Under the pieces are notes generated by a model that saw nothing but the letters and a program-made list of their open reading frames with translations, was not told where the DNA came from and searched no databases. DNA of 64,000 nt, taken from assembly GCF_006738645.1 (NCBI RefSeq), contig NZ_AP019700.1, positions 1,438,001-1,502,000 on the forward strand. The letters are read 5' to 3'. Below, piece after piece: positions 8,736-18,332 of this stretch (position 1 is its first letter; the number at the start of each line of letters is the position of its first letter). A program made the position numbers and the translations under genes. This DNA is from Stella humosa. Lineage in GTDB: Bacteria; Pseudomonadota; Alphaproteobacteria; ATCC43930; Allostellaceae.

Positions 8736-9785
8736 TTGCCCTCGACTTCCGCCCGCCGACGCTGGGTCGTCCTGTTCCTGCTGATCCTGGCGACGGTCGG
8801 GGCCGGTGCTGCCGCGCTCTACCAGCGCGATCGGCCGCAGGCTGCGTCGCCGCCTGCGGCGCCCCTGCCATTGCTGTTCCGCGGCCGGATCGAGCCCGTG
8901 GGCGGCATTCATCAGGTGGGCGCGCACGGCGCCGCGCCGACCGAGACCCTGGCGGTGCTGGCGGTGGCCGAGGGCGACCGGGTCCGCCTGGGCCAGGTGC
9001 TGGCCCGCCTGTCGAGCGAGCCGGCCGCCCGGGCGGCGCACGCCAGCGCGGTGGCTGCCGTCGCGGTGGCCGAGCGCCGGCTGGAGAATGTGCGCCGCCC
9101 CTGGAAAGACGCCGACCTGGAGGTCTCGCGCGCGGCGGTGCGGGCGCGGGCGGCAGAGTACGAGCTGGCCGACCGCCAGCAGCGGCGCAGCGACACGCTG
9201 CAGGCCCGCGGCGTGACCTCGCTGGTCGACCAGGACGTGCGTGCGACCGAGGTGCGCACCGCGCGTGCCCGGCTGCGCGAGGCCGAGGCCAACCTGGCGG
9301 CCATCGAGCAGGTCCCGGCGACCCGCATCGCGCTGGAGGAGGCCATGCTGGCCGAAGCCCGGGCACGCGCCGACGAGGCAGCAGCCCGGCTGGCGCTGGC
9401 GGTGGTGGTTGCACCGACCGACGGCACCGTGCTTGCCATCCACGCGCGCGCCGGGCAGGCGCTGGGGCAGGGGCCGGGCGGCGGCCCCATCCTCGACCTG
9501 GCAGATCTCTCGCAGCTCAAGATCGTGGCCGAGGCCGACGAGCGGTTCGTGCCCCGCCTGCGCGCAGGGCAGAAGGCGACCGTCCGCCTGCGCACGGGCG
9601 ATGGGCGGTGGACGGCCGCGGTCGCGCGCATCGGCAGCCGGGTCGAGCTGGTGACCCGGCCCTCGGCCGACGCGGTCAGCGGCATCGAGGCGCGCTTCGT
9701 GGCGATCGACCTTGCGCCGGATGGCGCAGCCGCCCCCTTGCCGGCCGTGGCCGGGATGGAAGTCATCGTCCGTTTCGAGCCGTGA
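8736..9785 (+). CDS. devB: HlyD/DevB-type membrane fusion protein (periplasmic adaptor)
   Basis: This is a 349-residue adaptor. The start is read as TTG at 8736 because AAGGA lies 6 nt upstream and translation gives a short cytoplasmic segment (PSTSARRRW) followed at once by a membrane anchor (VVLFLLILATVGAGAAALY). A frame open from 8571 would add 55 residues of unstructured sequence. A lipoyl-like half-domain is followed by a long alanine/arginine-rich coiled coil (about residues 95-230) and a second lipoyl half (VVVAPTDGTVLAIHARAGQ). The gene heads a devBCA-type cassette with the permease and ATPase directly downstream. In cyanobacteria DevBCA exports envelope glycolipids; the cargo here is unknown. 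Confidence 0.85.
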   Translation: MPSTSARRRWVVLFLLILATVGAGAAALYQRDRPQAASPPAAPLPLLFRGRIEPVGGIHQVGAHGAAPTETLAVLAVAEGDRVRLGQVLARLSSEPAARAAHASAVAAVAVAERRLENVRRPWKDADLEVSRAAVRARAAEYELADRQQRRSDTLQARGVTSLVDQDVRATEVRTARARLREAEANLAAIEQVPATRIALEEAMLAEARARADEAAARLALAVVVAPTDGTVLAIHARAGQALGQGPGGGPILDLADLSQLKIVAEADERFVPRLRAGQKATVRLRTGDGRWTAAVARIGSRVELVTRPSADAVSGIEARFVAIDLAPDGAAAPLPAVAGMEVIVRFEP

Positions 9786-9787
9786 GG

Positions 9788-10987
9788 ATGGCCCTCCGGG
9801 CGGAGACGCGGGACCGGCTGGCCTTCGCGCTGCGCCTGGCATTTCGCCAGACCTCCAGCCGCGCCCGGCGCAGCGTGGCGGCCTTCCTCGGCATCGCCGG
9901 CGGGCTGGTCCTGGTCCTGGTCCAGCTCGGCTTCCAGAGCGCGCTCTACGATAGCGCGGTGCGCCTGCACCAGGTGCTGGACGGCGACCTCGTCATCGTC
10001 GCGCCGGAGTTCCAGGCGTTGCAGGGCCTGACCTGGATCGACCGCGCGACCCTGGAACGGGCGGCCGGGCACCCGCAGGTGCAGTCGGTGCGCCCGCTGG
10101 TGATGACGCAGTTGATGGTCCGCAACGTCGAGAACGACCGCTTCGTCATCATCCTGGCGCTCGGCATCGACGTCGACGCGCCGGCGGTCGCGCTGGACCG
10201 CTTCGGACCGCAGGCGGCCGACCTGCGGCTGCCCGGGCGGGTGTTGTTCGATGCCGCCTCGCAGCCGATGTACGGGCCGGTGGTCGAGCGCCTCGCCCGC
10301 GACGGCGAGGTGGAACTGGTCACCGCCAGCCCGCAGCGTGCCCGCCAGCGTGCCTTCGTCGTCACCGGCCTCTATCGCCTGGGGGCGACCATCGTCTTCC
10401 CGGGCGGCATGCTGGCCGGCATCGACACCCTGCTGGACGCCATCGGCCAAAGCCGCGAGCGGGTGAACATCGGCATCCTGCGCCTGGCACCCGGGGCCGA
10501 TGGGGCGGCCGTCGCCCGCGACCTGCGCCTGGCCCTGTCGCCCGAGGTCGACATCGAGACGAAGGCCTCGTTCGTCGCAAGGGAGCGGCGCTTCTGGAGC
10601 CAGGAGACGCCGATCGGCTTCCTTTTCGACATGGGGGCGGTGATCGGCTTCATCATCAGCGCGGTCTTCGTCTACCAGGTGCTCTACCAGATGATCGACG
10701 AGAGCATCGCCGAGTACGCCCTGCTGAAGACGCTGGGCCACGGCCGCGCCTTCTTCCTGGTGGTGGTGCTGGCGACGGCGGCGATGATCCTGCTGGCGTC
10801 CCTGCCGCCGGCCCTGGTGGTGGCGTCGGCCGTCTACTGGATCTGCGGGGCGGCGACCCAACTGCCGGTCGAGCTGACCGTGGGCCGGGTCCTGGTCGTC
10901 GCCGGCTTCGGCATGGCGATCGCCATGCTGTCGGGGCTGATCGCGGTACGCCGCCTGGGCCGCGCCGACCCCGCGGCCCTGCTGTGA
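9788..10987 (+). CDS. devC: DevC-type ABC transporter permease (FtsX/MacB-like)
   Basis: This 399-residue permease begins 2 nt after the adaptor gene stop. It has an N-terminal membrane helix (AAFLGIAGGLVLVLVQLGFQ), a large periplasmic domain of about 220 residues, and three C-terminal membrane helices beginning at IGFLFDMGAVIGFIISAVFV, the FtsX fold. LLKTLGHGRAFF after the second helix is the coupling region that contacts the ATPase. Genes of this type work as ABC exporters with a HlyD-like adaptor and an outer-membrane channel. No TolC-like gene is present nearby. Confidence 0.88.
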   Translation: MALRAETRDRLAFALRLAFRQTSSRARRSVAAFLGIAGGLVLVLVQLGFQSALYDSAVRLHQVLDGDLVIVAPEFQALQGLTWIDRATLERAAGHPQVQSVRPLVMTQLMVRNVENDRFVIILALGIDVDAPAVALDRFGPQAADLRLPGRVLFDAASQPMYGPVVERLARDGEVELVTASPQRARQRAFVVTGLYRLGATIVFPGGMLAGIDTLLDAIGQSRERVNIGILRLAPGADGAAVARDLRLALSPEVDIETKASFVARERRFWSQETPIGFLFDMGAVIGFIISAVFVYQVLYQMIDESIAEYALLKTLGHGRAFFLVVVLATAAMILLASLPPALVVASAVYWICGAATQLPVELTVGRVLVVAGFGMAIAMLSGLIAVRRLGRADPAALL

Positions 10988-10998
10988 CGGGGGCAGCC

Positions 10999-11697
10999 AT
11001 GAACGTGCTGGCCATCTCGGGCCTGTCCTACGGCTTTCGCGGGCCGCAGGGCGAGGTGTCGGTGCTGCACGGCCTCGACCTCGCCGTGGCGCCGGAGGAG
11101 ATCGTCATCGTCACCGGCCCGTCCGGCTCGGGCAAGTCGACGCTGCTGTCGCTGGCGGGCCTGCTGCGCCGACCGCCGCCCGGCACGGTGCATCTCTTCG
11201 GCGTCGATGTCGGCACGGCGGGGGAGGCCGCGCTGGGCGCCCTGCGCGGCCGCATGCGCTTCGTCTTCCAGAAGAGCTATCTCGTCGCCGGCCTGACGGT
11301 GCTGGAGAACGTGATCGCCAGCCTGGTGGCGCTGCCGGAGACGAACCGCCGCTTCGACGACATCCGCGCCCGCCGGATGCTGGAGAATGTCGGCCTGGCC
11401 GACAAGGTCGGCGCCTATCCCCACCAGCTCTCCGGCGGCCAGCAGCAGCGGGTCGCGGTCGCCCGGGCCCTGGTGGCGCTGCCCGAACTGCTGATCGTCG
11501 ACGAGCCGACCGCGGCCCTCGACCGCGAGGCCGCCCGCATCGTCGTCGACCAGATCCGCCTGCTGACCCAGACCATGGGCTGCGGCGTGCTGATGACGAC
11601 CCATGACGACCGCATCATGGACGTGGCGACCCGCCGCCTGCACCTGGCGGACGGTCGCCTGTCCCAGCCGCCCGGGGAATGGCACGCGCCGTGCTAG
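10999..11697 (+). CDS. devA: DevA-type ABC transporter ATPase
   Basis: This 232-residue LolD/MacB-class ATPase has Walker A GPSGSGKS at residues 40-47, the Q-loop VFQKSYLVAGLTVLENV, the signature LSGGQQQR and Walker B LLIVDEPTAALD. ATG at 10999 is used, preceded by GGGGGC. A GTG at 10984 that overlaps the permease stop (GTGA) would add five residues and is also plausible. It completes the B-C-A order of the exporter. Compact size and lack of a C-terminal extension fit an exporter ATPase rather than the opp-type ATPases elsewhere in the window. Confidence 0.9.
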   Translation: MNVLAISGLSYGFRGPQGEVSVLHGLDLAVAPEEIVIVTGPSGSGKSTLLSLAGLLRRPPPGTVHLFGVDVGTAGEAALGALRGRMRFVFQKSYLVAGLTVLENVIASLVALPETNRRFDDIRARRMLENVGLADKVGAYPHQLSGGQQQRVAVARALVALPELLIVDEPTAALDREAARIVVDQIRLLTQTMGCGVLMTTHDDRIMDVATRRLHLADGRLSQPPGEWHAPC

Positions 11698-11790
11698 CCT
11701 CTGGTGCCCCGCCCCGTCGCCTTGCGACACCGTCGATCGAACGATAGGGTTTTGGGGCTACGCATTCCTTCCCCACAAGGAACCGGACCG

Positions 11791-14700
11791 ATGAACGAGA
11801 CCACGTCCGCCGCGCGCTACCGGCTCGGCTTCGACATCGGCGGCACCTTCACCGATTTCGTGCTGCTGGATGCCGCCAGCGGGGCCATCCGCCTGCACAA
11901 GTGCCTGACGACGCCGGAAGACCCGGCCGAGGGCGCGCTGGCCGGCATCCGCGCGATCACGGCCGAGGCCGGCATTGCCGTCGCCGACCTGGGCGAGCTG
12001 CTGCACGGCACGACGCTCGTCACCAACGCGCTGATCGAGCGGCGCGGGGCGATGCTGGGCCTGCTGACGACGCGCGGCTTCCGCGACACGCTCGAATTCG
12101 GGGTCGAGCAGCGCTACGACATCTACGACCTGTTCCTGCAGTTCCCCGACCCGCTGGTGCCGCGCCGCCGCCGGCTGGAGATCACCGAGCGCATCGCCCA
12201 TGACGGCCGCGTGGTAGAGCCGCTGGACGCCGACGCCGTCCGCGCCGAGGGTGCGCGCCTGGTGGCCGAGGGCTGCACGGCCATCGCCGTCTGCTTCCTC
12301 CATTCCTATGCCAACCCGGCGCACGAGCAGGCGGCGGGCCGCATCCTGCGCCAGGCCTTCCCCGGCATCGCCGTCAGCCTGTCGTCGGAGGTGGCGCCCG
12401 AGATCCGCGAGTACGACCGCTGCGCCACCACCTGCGCCAACGCCTTCGTGCAGCCGCTGATGGACCGCTATATCGGCCGGCTGCTGCGCGAGCTGGAAGG
12501 GCAGGGCTTTGCCGGCGTGCTGCGCCTGATGCAGTCGGACGGCGGGCTGTGCACGCCCGAGGTCGCGCGCGCCTTCCCGATCCGGCTGCTGGAATCCGGC
12601 CCGGCCGGCGGCGCGCTCGCGACCGTGCTGTTTGCCCGCGAGGCGGGGCTGCCCGATGCGATTGCCTTCGACATGGGTGGCACGACTGCCAAGTCCTGCC
12701 TGATCGAGGGCGGCCGGGCCGAGATCGCGCCGATGATGGAGACCGCCCGCGTCCATCGCTTCAAGCGCGGCTCCGGCCTGCCGATCAAGGCGCCGGTCGT
12801 CGACATGATCGAGATTGGCGCCGGCGGTGGCTCATTGGCCGGCATCGACGAGACGGGCCTGCTGAAGGTGGGGCCGCGTTCGGCCGGCGCGGAGCCAGGA
12901 CCGGCTTGCTACGGCAAGGGCGGCACCGAGGCGACCGTCACCGACGCCAACCTGCTGCTCGGCTACTACGACCCCGGCTTCTTCCTGGGCGGCACGATGA
13001 CGCTCGACCGGGCGGCGTCGGAGGCGGCACTGGCCGGGCTGGGCGAGAAGCTCGGCCTGTCGGCGATGGAGACGGCCTGGGGTATCCACGCCGTGGTGTG
13101 CGAGGCGATGGCGTCGGCCGCGCGCGTCCACCTGATCGAGAAGGGGCGCGACCCGCGGCGCTACGCGATGGTGGGCTTCGGCGGTGCGGGTCCTGCCCAT
13201 GCCGCGCGCGTCGCCCGCATCCTGGGCATCGCCGAGGTGCTGATCCCGCCCGCATCGGGTGCGGCTTCCGCGCTGGGCTTCCTCACAGCGCCACTGGCTT
13301 TCGAGCAGTCGCGCTCGGCCCTGACGTCGCTCGGTCCCGACGCCGACTGGGCCGCGGTCGACCGTACGCTGGCGGCCCTGGAGGACGAGGCGCGCGGCCG
13401 CCTGCGCGCGGCCGGCGTCGCCGATGCCGCGATGCGGGTCGAGCGTTCGGCCGACATGCGCATGGCCGGCCAGCTCCACCAAATCCTGGTGAAGCTGCCG
13501 GACGGCGCCATCGGCGCCGGCTCGCTGGCCGAGATCCGCGCCCGCTTCGTCGAAACCTATCGCCAGCTCTATGCCCGTCATGTCGAGGGGCCGGAGATCG
13601 AGATCCTGTCCTACCGCGTGCGCGTGTCCTCGCCCGAGCCGGCGGTCGCCCTGTCGGGCGCCGTTGCCGGCGGCGAGGCAGCCGGCGATGCGCGCAAGGG
13701 CAGCCGGACCGCGTGGTTCGACGGTGCCTCCTACGACACGCCGGTCTATGACCGTTACCGCCTGCGCGCGGGCGACACGGTCGAGGGGCCGGCCATCATC
13801 GAGGAGCGCGAGGCCACGACCGTGATCGGCCCCGGCGACCGGCTGACCATCGACCGCGCCTTCAACCTGCGCATCGCGGTGGGCGAGGTGGTGCGGCCCG
13901 CGGCCCTGGTCACCGGCGGCATGGCCTTGGCCGACGCCATGGCGCGCATCGAGGCAGACCCGATCGGGCTCGAGATCATGTGGTCGCGCCTCATCTCCAT
14001 CGTCGAGGAGATGTGGCAGACGGTGCGGCGCACCGCCTATTCGCTGATCATCTCGGAAAGCCAGGACTTCGCCAACGAGATCCTGGATGCCAAGGGCAAC
14101 CCGCTGGCCCATTCGCCGCGCTCGATGCCGCTCTTCAACCTGACGCTGACCCGCTGCGTGCAGGCGCTGCTCGAGCATTTCCCGCCCGATACGCTGGCCG
14201 ACGGCGACGTGCTGATCACCAACGACCCGTGGCTCTGCGCCGGGCACCTGTTCGATATAGCACTGGTCACGCCGGTGTTCCGCGACGGTCGGATGGTGGC
14301 GCTGATGGCGACGGTCGGCCATGTCAGCGACATCGGCGGCGTGAAGGACCCGCTCAGCGCGCGCGAGATCTATGACGAGGGCGTGCTGATCCCGCCGATG
14401 AAGCTCTACGACCAGGGCCGGCCGGACCGCTCGCTGCTGACCATGCTGGCCAGCAACATCCGCAACTCCGACCAGGTGCTGGGCGATATCCAGTCGCTGA
14501 TCACCGCCAACGCGCTGGGCGGCCAGCGCCTGCTGGCCTTCATGGACGAATACGGGCTGGACGATGTGGGCGCGCTCGCGGCCGTGGTCCAGGGCCGCAG
14601 CGAGGCTGCCACCAGGGCCGCCATCCGCGCGGTGCCGGACGGCGTCTACGAGAGCGAGATCGAGAACCGGCCGCTGGGCGAGGTGCTGCGCTACAAGGTC

Positions 14701-15699
14701 CGCGTCCACAAGACGGGCGAGGAAATCCGCGTCGAGCATGTCGATGCGCCGCGCCAACTGCCGCGCGGCGGGCTCAACTGCACCATGAACGTCACCATGG
14801 GCCATTCCAGCTACCCGCTGAAATGCATGCTGACGCCGAACGTGCGCGGCAATGCCGGCTGCTACCTGCCGATCACCGTCACCGCGCCGCCCAATACCGC
14901 GCTCAACTGCGACCGCACGGCCGCGGTCGCCCACCGGACGCGGGTGTCCTGGTACATCGGCCCCAACCTCTACCGCGCCCTGGCGCCGGCGATGCCGGAC
15001 AAGGTGCAGGCCTTCACCGGCCTGCCCAAGGCGTTCGGCTTCTATGGGCGGAACTCGCTGGGCCGGGTGGCGTCGGACCATTTCTTCATGGGCGGCGGGC
15101 AGGGGGCCTCGCTCGCCCGCGACGGCAAGTCCGGCCTGCTCTACCCGACGTCCGCTGCCAACACCCCGGTCGAGCTGCTGGAAAGCCGCATGCCGGTGCT
15201 GGTCCTGGAAAAGTCGCTGGTCGCCGATTCCGGCGGGCCCGGGCGCCAACGCGGCGGCCTCGGCCAGCGCATGCGCGCCCGGCGCCTGGATGGTGGCACC
15301 GAGCCGATCACGGTCGGCCTCTTCGTCGAAGGCTGGGGCATCACCCATGAGGGGCTGTTCGGCGGCCAGCCGGCGGGCGCTGCCTATGCCGGTGTGCGTT
15401 CGCCCGCACCCGACGGCTGGCGCGACACCGGGGCGGGCGAGATGGTCAGCCTCTTCGACGACCGCACCCAGATCGAGGCGCAGATCGCCGGCGGCGCCGG
15501 CTACGGCCCGCCGGCCGAGCGCGCGCTGGAGGCGATCGCCGCCGACATCGAGGACGGCTACGTCAGCCGCGAGGGGGCGACGCGCGACTATGGCTGCATT
15601 TTCGACGCCGACGGCCGCATCGACCCGGCCGCCAGCCGACCGCGGCAAACGAACAAGACCGACAGGGATGCCGTCACCACCACGGGGATTGAACGATGA
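11791..15699 (+). CDS. Fused hydantoinase/oxoprolinase (HyuA-HyuB), ATP-dependent
   Basis: This 1302-residue protein joins both halves of the hydantoinase/5-oxoprolinase family. Residues 1 to about 690 are HyuA-like: the actin-type phosphate loop GFDIGGTFTDF near residue 13, GTTLVTNALIERRG, and DMGGTTAKSC. From about residue 716 the HyuB half begins (IGLEIMWSRLISIVEEMWQT), with VLITNDPWLCAGHLFDI and a C-terminal GGAGYGPP. Family enzymes open lactam rings (5-oxoproline, N-methylhydantoin) using ATP. The length matches eukaryotic 5-oxoprolinase, which is also fused. AAGGAA 8 nt upstream supports the start. A complete peptide-type ABC transporter follows in the same operon, so the imported solute may be the substrate or its precursor (inference). 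Confidence 0.9.
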   Translation: MNETTSAARYRLGFDIGGTFTDFVLLDAASGAIRLHKCLTTPEDPAEGALAGIRAITAEAGIAVADLGELLHGTTLVTNALIERRGAMLGLLTTRGFRDTLEFGVEQRYDIYDLFLQFPDPLVPRRRRLEITERIAHDGRVVEPLDADAVRAEGARLVAEGCTAIAVCFLHSYANPAHEQAAGRILRQAFPGIAVSLSSEVAPEIREYDRCATTCANAFVQPLMDRYIGRLLRELEGQGFAGVLRLMQSDGGLCTPEVARAFPIRLLESGPAGGALATVLFAREAGLPDAIAFDMGGTTAKSCLIEGGRAEIAPMMETARVHRFKRGSGLPIKAPVVDMIEIGAGGGSLAGIDETGLLKVGPRSAGAEPGPACYGKGGTEATVTDANLLLGYYDPGFFLGGTMTLDRAASEAALAGLGEKLGLSAMETAWGIHAVVCEAMASAARVHLIEKGRDPRRYAMVGFGGAGPAHAARVARILGIAEVLIPPASGAASALGFLTAPLAFEQSRSALTSLGPDADWAAVDRTLAALEDEARGRLRAAGVADAAMRVERSADMRMAGQLHQILVKLPDGAIGAGSLAEIRARFVETYRQLYARHVEGPEIEILSYRVRVSSPEPAVALSGAVAGGEAAGDARKGSRTAWFDGASYDTPVYDRYRLRAGDTVEGPAIIEEREATTVIGPGDRLTIDRAFNLRIAVGEVVRPAALVTGGMALADAMARIEADPIGLEIMWSRLISIVEEMWQTVRRTAYSLIISESQDFANEILDAKGNPLAHSPRSMPLFNLTLTRCVQALLEHFPPDTLADGDVLITNDPWLCAGHLFDIALVTPVFRDGRMVALMATVGHVSDIGGVKDPLSAREIYDEGVLIPPMKLYDQGRPDRSLLTMLASNIRNSDQVLGDIQSLITANALGGQRLLAFMDEYGLDDVGALAAVVQGRSEAATRAAIRAVPDGVYESEIENRPLGEVLRYKVRVHKTGEEIRVEHVDAPRQLPRGGLNCTMNVTMGHSSYPLKCMLTPNVRGNAGCYLPITVTAPPNTALNCDRTAAVAHRTRVSWYIGPNLYRALAPAMPDKVQAFTGLPKAFGFYGRNSLGRVASDHFFMGGGQGASLARDGKSGLLYPTSAANTPVELLESRMPVLVLEKSLVADSGGPGRQRGGLGQRMRARRLDGGTEPITVGLFVEGWGITHEGLFGGQPAGAAYAGVRSPAPDGWRDTGAGEMVSLFDDRTQIEAQIAGGAGYGPPAERALEAIAADIEDGYVSREGATRDYGCIFDADGRIDPAASRPRQTNKTDRDAVTTTGIER

Positions 15700-17288
15700 A
15701 GAACAAGGTCAGCCGCCGCCACTTCCTCCAGGGTGCGGCAGCACTGGGCGCGCTGGCGCCCTTCTCCAGCGTCGCGTTCGAGCGCGACGGCAGCCGCAAG
15801 ATCCTGGTCTTCTCCGGCAACCAGGCCGTGCCGGTGCTCGACCCGCACTGGCGCTACGACTGGTCGACGCGGATGATCCAGCAGTCTGTCTATGACGGGC
15901 TGCTGAAATATGTCGGCACGCCGCCCAAGATCGTGCCGTGGCTGGCCGAGAAGTACGAGGCCTCGCCCGACGGCAAGACCTACACCTTCACCCTCGTGCG
16001 CAACGCCAAGTTCCACAATGGCGACCCGGTCGATGCCGAGGCCGTGCGCTATTCCTTCCAGCGCGGGCTGAAGATGAATGCCGGCGTCGCCTGGATGCTG
16101 AAGGATTTCCTGAAGCCCGAGAACATCGTCGCCGTCGATTCGCACACGGTGAAGTTCACGCTCGACCGGCCCTTCGCGCCCTTCATCACCTATGTGCCCT
16201 GGTGGTACATCGTGAACCCCAAGCAGGTGATGGCCAACGAGGTCGACGGCGACCTCGGCAAGAAATGGATGACCGAGAACGACGCCGGCTCCGGCCCGTT
16301 CAAGCTGCGCCGCTTCGACGCCACCTCGCTCATCCACATGGACACCGTGCCGGACTACTGGAACGGCTGGCCGATGGGCGATGCCAAGCGCCTGTCGGGC
16401 GTCATCTATCGCATCATCCGCGAGAGCGCGCCGCGCAAGGCAGCCCTGCAGCGCCGCGAGGTCGACATCATCGCCGGCGTGACGCCGGACGATTTCGGCC
16501 AGTTGGAGAAGCTGCCGGGCGTCAAGCTGGCGAACTTCCCCGGCTTCACCAGCTTCGGCATCAAGTTCAACTGCCAGGTCGGCCCCACCGCCGACGTCAA
16601 CGTCCGCAAGGCGATCGCGTTCGCCTTCGACTATGACGCGGTGCTGGCCATCCACAACGGCCTGGCCGAGCTGATGACCAGCCCGTTCCCGACGCCCATC
16701 ACCGGGCACATCGCCGTCCCCGGCATCCCGCGCAAGGACCTCGACAAGGCCAAGGAGTTCCTGAAGAAGAGCGCCTATCCCGACGGCGGCTTCGAACTGG
16801 AATATGTCCACGTCCAGGGACTGGAGGATCCGCGCCGCATCGGCCTGTCGCTGCTGGATTCGCTGCGGCCGCTCAACATCAAGGTGAACATCGTCGCCCA
16901 GCCCTGGCCGACGATGACCGCGCGCGCCGGCAAGCCGGAGACCGCGCCCAACATGATGTCGGTCTACGTCACCCCGGTCGGCACCGACCCCGACACCGTC
17001 GCCTTCCAGTACCATCGCGATTCCTGGGGCCTCTATTACGGCGTCAGCCACTACGAGAACCCGGCCGTGTGGAAGCTGATCGCGGACGCCCGCGGCGAGA
17101 CCGACGAGAAGAAGCGGCTGGAGATGTATGCCGAGATCCAGCGCGCCATCGTTGCCGACCAGCCGGAGATCTTCGGCATGATGGCCAACCGCATCTGGGG
17201 CATGCGCGACTACCTGAAGGACTTCGAGTACAGCCCCGTGCGCTCCACCAGCGAGGTCGACTTCTATCCCATGTGGATCGATGCCTGA
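15696..17288 (+). CDS. ABC transporter substrate-binding protein, family 5, Tat-exported
   Basis: This 530-residue protein starts MKNKVSRRHFLQGAAALGAL, a clear twin-arginine signal. The mature part has family-5 landmarks: YTFTLVRNAKFHNGDPVDAEAV, GSGPFKLRRFD and YPDGGFELEYV. The ATG overlaps the stop of the hydantoinase gene (ATGA). It delivers a solute to the permeases encoded directly downstream. Because it is translationally coupled to the ring-opening enzyme, a cyclic amide or an N-blocked peptide is a reasonable candidate ligand, but nothing in the sequence fixes this. Confidence 0.93.
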   Translation: MKNKVSRRHFLQGAAALGALAPFSSVAFERDGSRKILVFSGNQAVPVLDPHWRYDWSTRMIQQSVYDGLLKYVGTPPKIVPWLAEKYEASPDGKTYTFTLVRNAKFHNGDPVDAEAVRYSFQRGLKMNAGVAWMLKDFLKPENIVAVDSHTVKFTLDRPFAPFITYVPWWYIVNPKQVMANEVDGDLGKKWMTENDAGSGPFKLRRFDATSLIHMDTVPDYWNGWPMGDAKRLSGVIYRIIRESAPRKAALQRREVDIIAGVTPDDFGQLEKLPGVKLANFPGFTSFGIKFNCQVGPTADVNVRKAIAFAFDYDAVLAIHNGLAELMTSPFPTPITGHIAVPGIPRKDLDKAKEFLKKSAYPDGGFELEYVHVQGLEDPRRIGLSLLDSLRPLNIKVNIVAQPWPTMTARAGKPETAPNMMSVYVTPVGTDPDTVAFQYHRDSWGLYYGVSHYENPAVWKLIADARGETDEKKRLEMYAEIQRAIVADQPEIFGMMANRIWGMRDYLKDFEYSPVRSTSEVDFYPMWIDA

Positions 17289-17324
17289 TCGGCGGGGCAA
17301 GGCGGGCAGGGACGGCCAAGGCCA

Positions 17325-18332
17325 GTGCTGACCTACATCCTCCGGCGCATCGGCCTGGCCGGGCTGATGCTGTTCGGCCTCGTCTGCCTCACCTTCGTCA
17401 TCGCCAACATCGCCCCCTCCGACCCCGCGGCACTGGCCGCGGGGCCGGATGCGGGGCGCTCGCAGATCGAGCAGGCGCGCCGCGAGTACGGGCTCGACCG
17501 GCCGCTGCACGAGCAGTTCCTGCGCTATGTCGGCGACCTGACGCGGCTGGAATTCGGCCGCTCCATCGCCACCGGCCGGCCGGTCGGCGCCGATCTCGCG
17601 CGCTATTTTCCGGCGACGCTGGAACTCTGCATCGTGGCCATGATCATCGGCTTGGTGCTGGGGGTGCCGCTCGGCATCCTGTCGGCACTCTACAAGGACG
17701 GGCCGATCGACCATTTCACCCGCATCTTCGCGGTGACGGGGGTGGCGCTGCCGCCCTTCTGGTTCGGCCTGCTGTTGCAACTGGCGTTTGCCGCCTGGCT
17801 CGGCTGGTTGCCGACCAGCGGCCGGCTGTCGGTCTTCACCGAGCCGGCCGACCCGATCACCGGCCTGCTGCTGGTCGACAGTTTGATGCAAGGCAATGGC
17901 GGCATGTTCGTTGAGGCCGCGTCCTACATGGCGCTGCCGGCGCTGGTGCTGTCCTTCCCGTGCCTGGCCCAGATCCTGCGCGTGAACCGCAGCGAGATGG
18001 TGGAGGCGCTGCGGGCCGACTACATCGTGGCCGCCCGCGCCCATGGCGTGCGGCCGGGCCGCATCGTCGTCGTCCACGCCCTGAAGAACGCGATGCTGCC
18101 GACCTTGGCCATCATCGGCCTGCGCTGGGGCTGGATGATCAGCAGCACCGTGCTGGTCGAGACGGTGTTCGACTGGCCGGGCACCGGGCTCTACGCCGTA
18201 TCCTCGGCGATCGCGGGCGACTTCAAGCCGGTGATGGGCGTCACGCTGATCGTCGGCCTCAACTTCATGATCGCCAACCTGCTGGTGGACCTGATGTACG
18301 GCGTGCTCGACCCGCGCCTGCGGAGCGCCTGA
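17325..18332 (+). CDS. Peptide-type ABC transporter permease (DppB class)
   Basis: This 335-residue permease starts at GTG 17325 (LTYILRRIGLAGLMLFGLVC), giving the standard DppB first helix. A long periplasmic loop carries the DPAALAAGPDAG and YGLDRPLHEQFLRYVGDLTRLEFG segments. The EAA loop is YIVAARAHGVRPGRIVVVHA, and the C-terminus LVDLMYGVLDPRLRSA is typical. It lies 36 nt after the binding-protein gene and ends exactly where the next permease begins. Confidence 0.92.
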   Translation: MLTYILRRIGLAGLMLFGLVCLTFVIANIAPSDPAALAAGPDAGRSQIEQARREYGLDRPLHEQFLRYVGDLTRLEFGRSIATGRPVGADLARYFPATLELCIVAMIIGLVLGVPLGILSALYKDGPIDHFTRIFAVTGVALPPFWFGLLLQLAFAAWLGWLPTSGRLSVFTEPADPITGLLLVDSLMQGNGGMFVEAASYMALPALVLSFPCLAQILRVNRSEMVEALRADYIVAARAHGVRPGRIVVVHALKNAMLPTLAIIGLRWGWMISSTVLVETVFDWPGTGLYAVSSAIAGDFKPVMGVTLIVGLNFMIANLLVDLMYGVLDPRLRSA

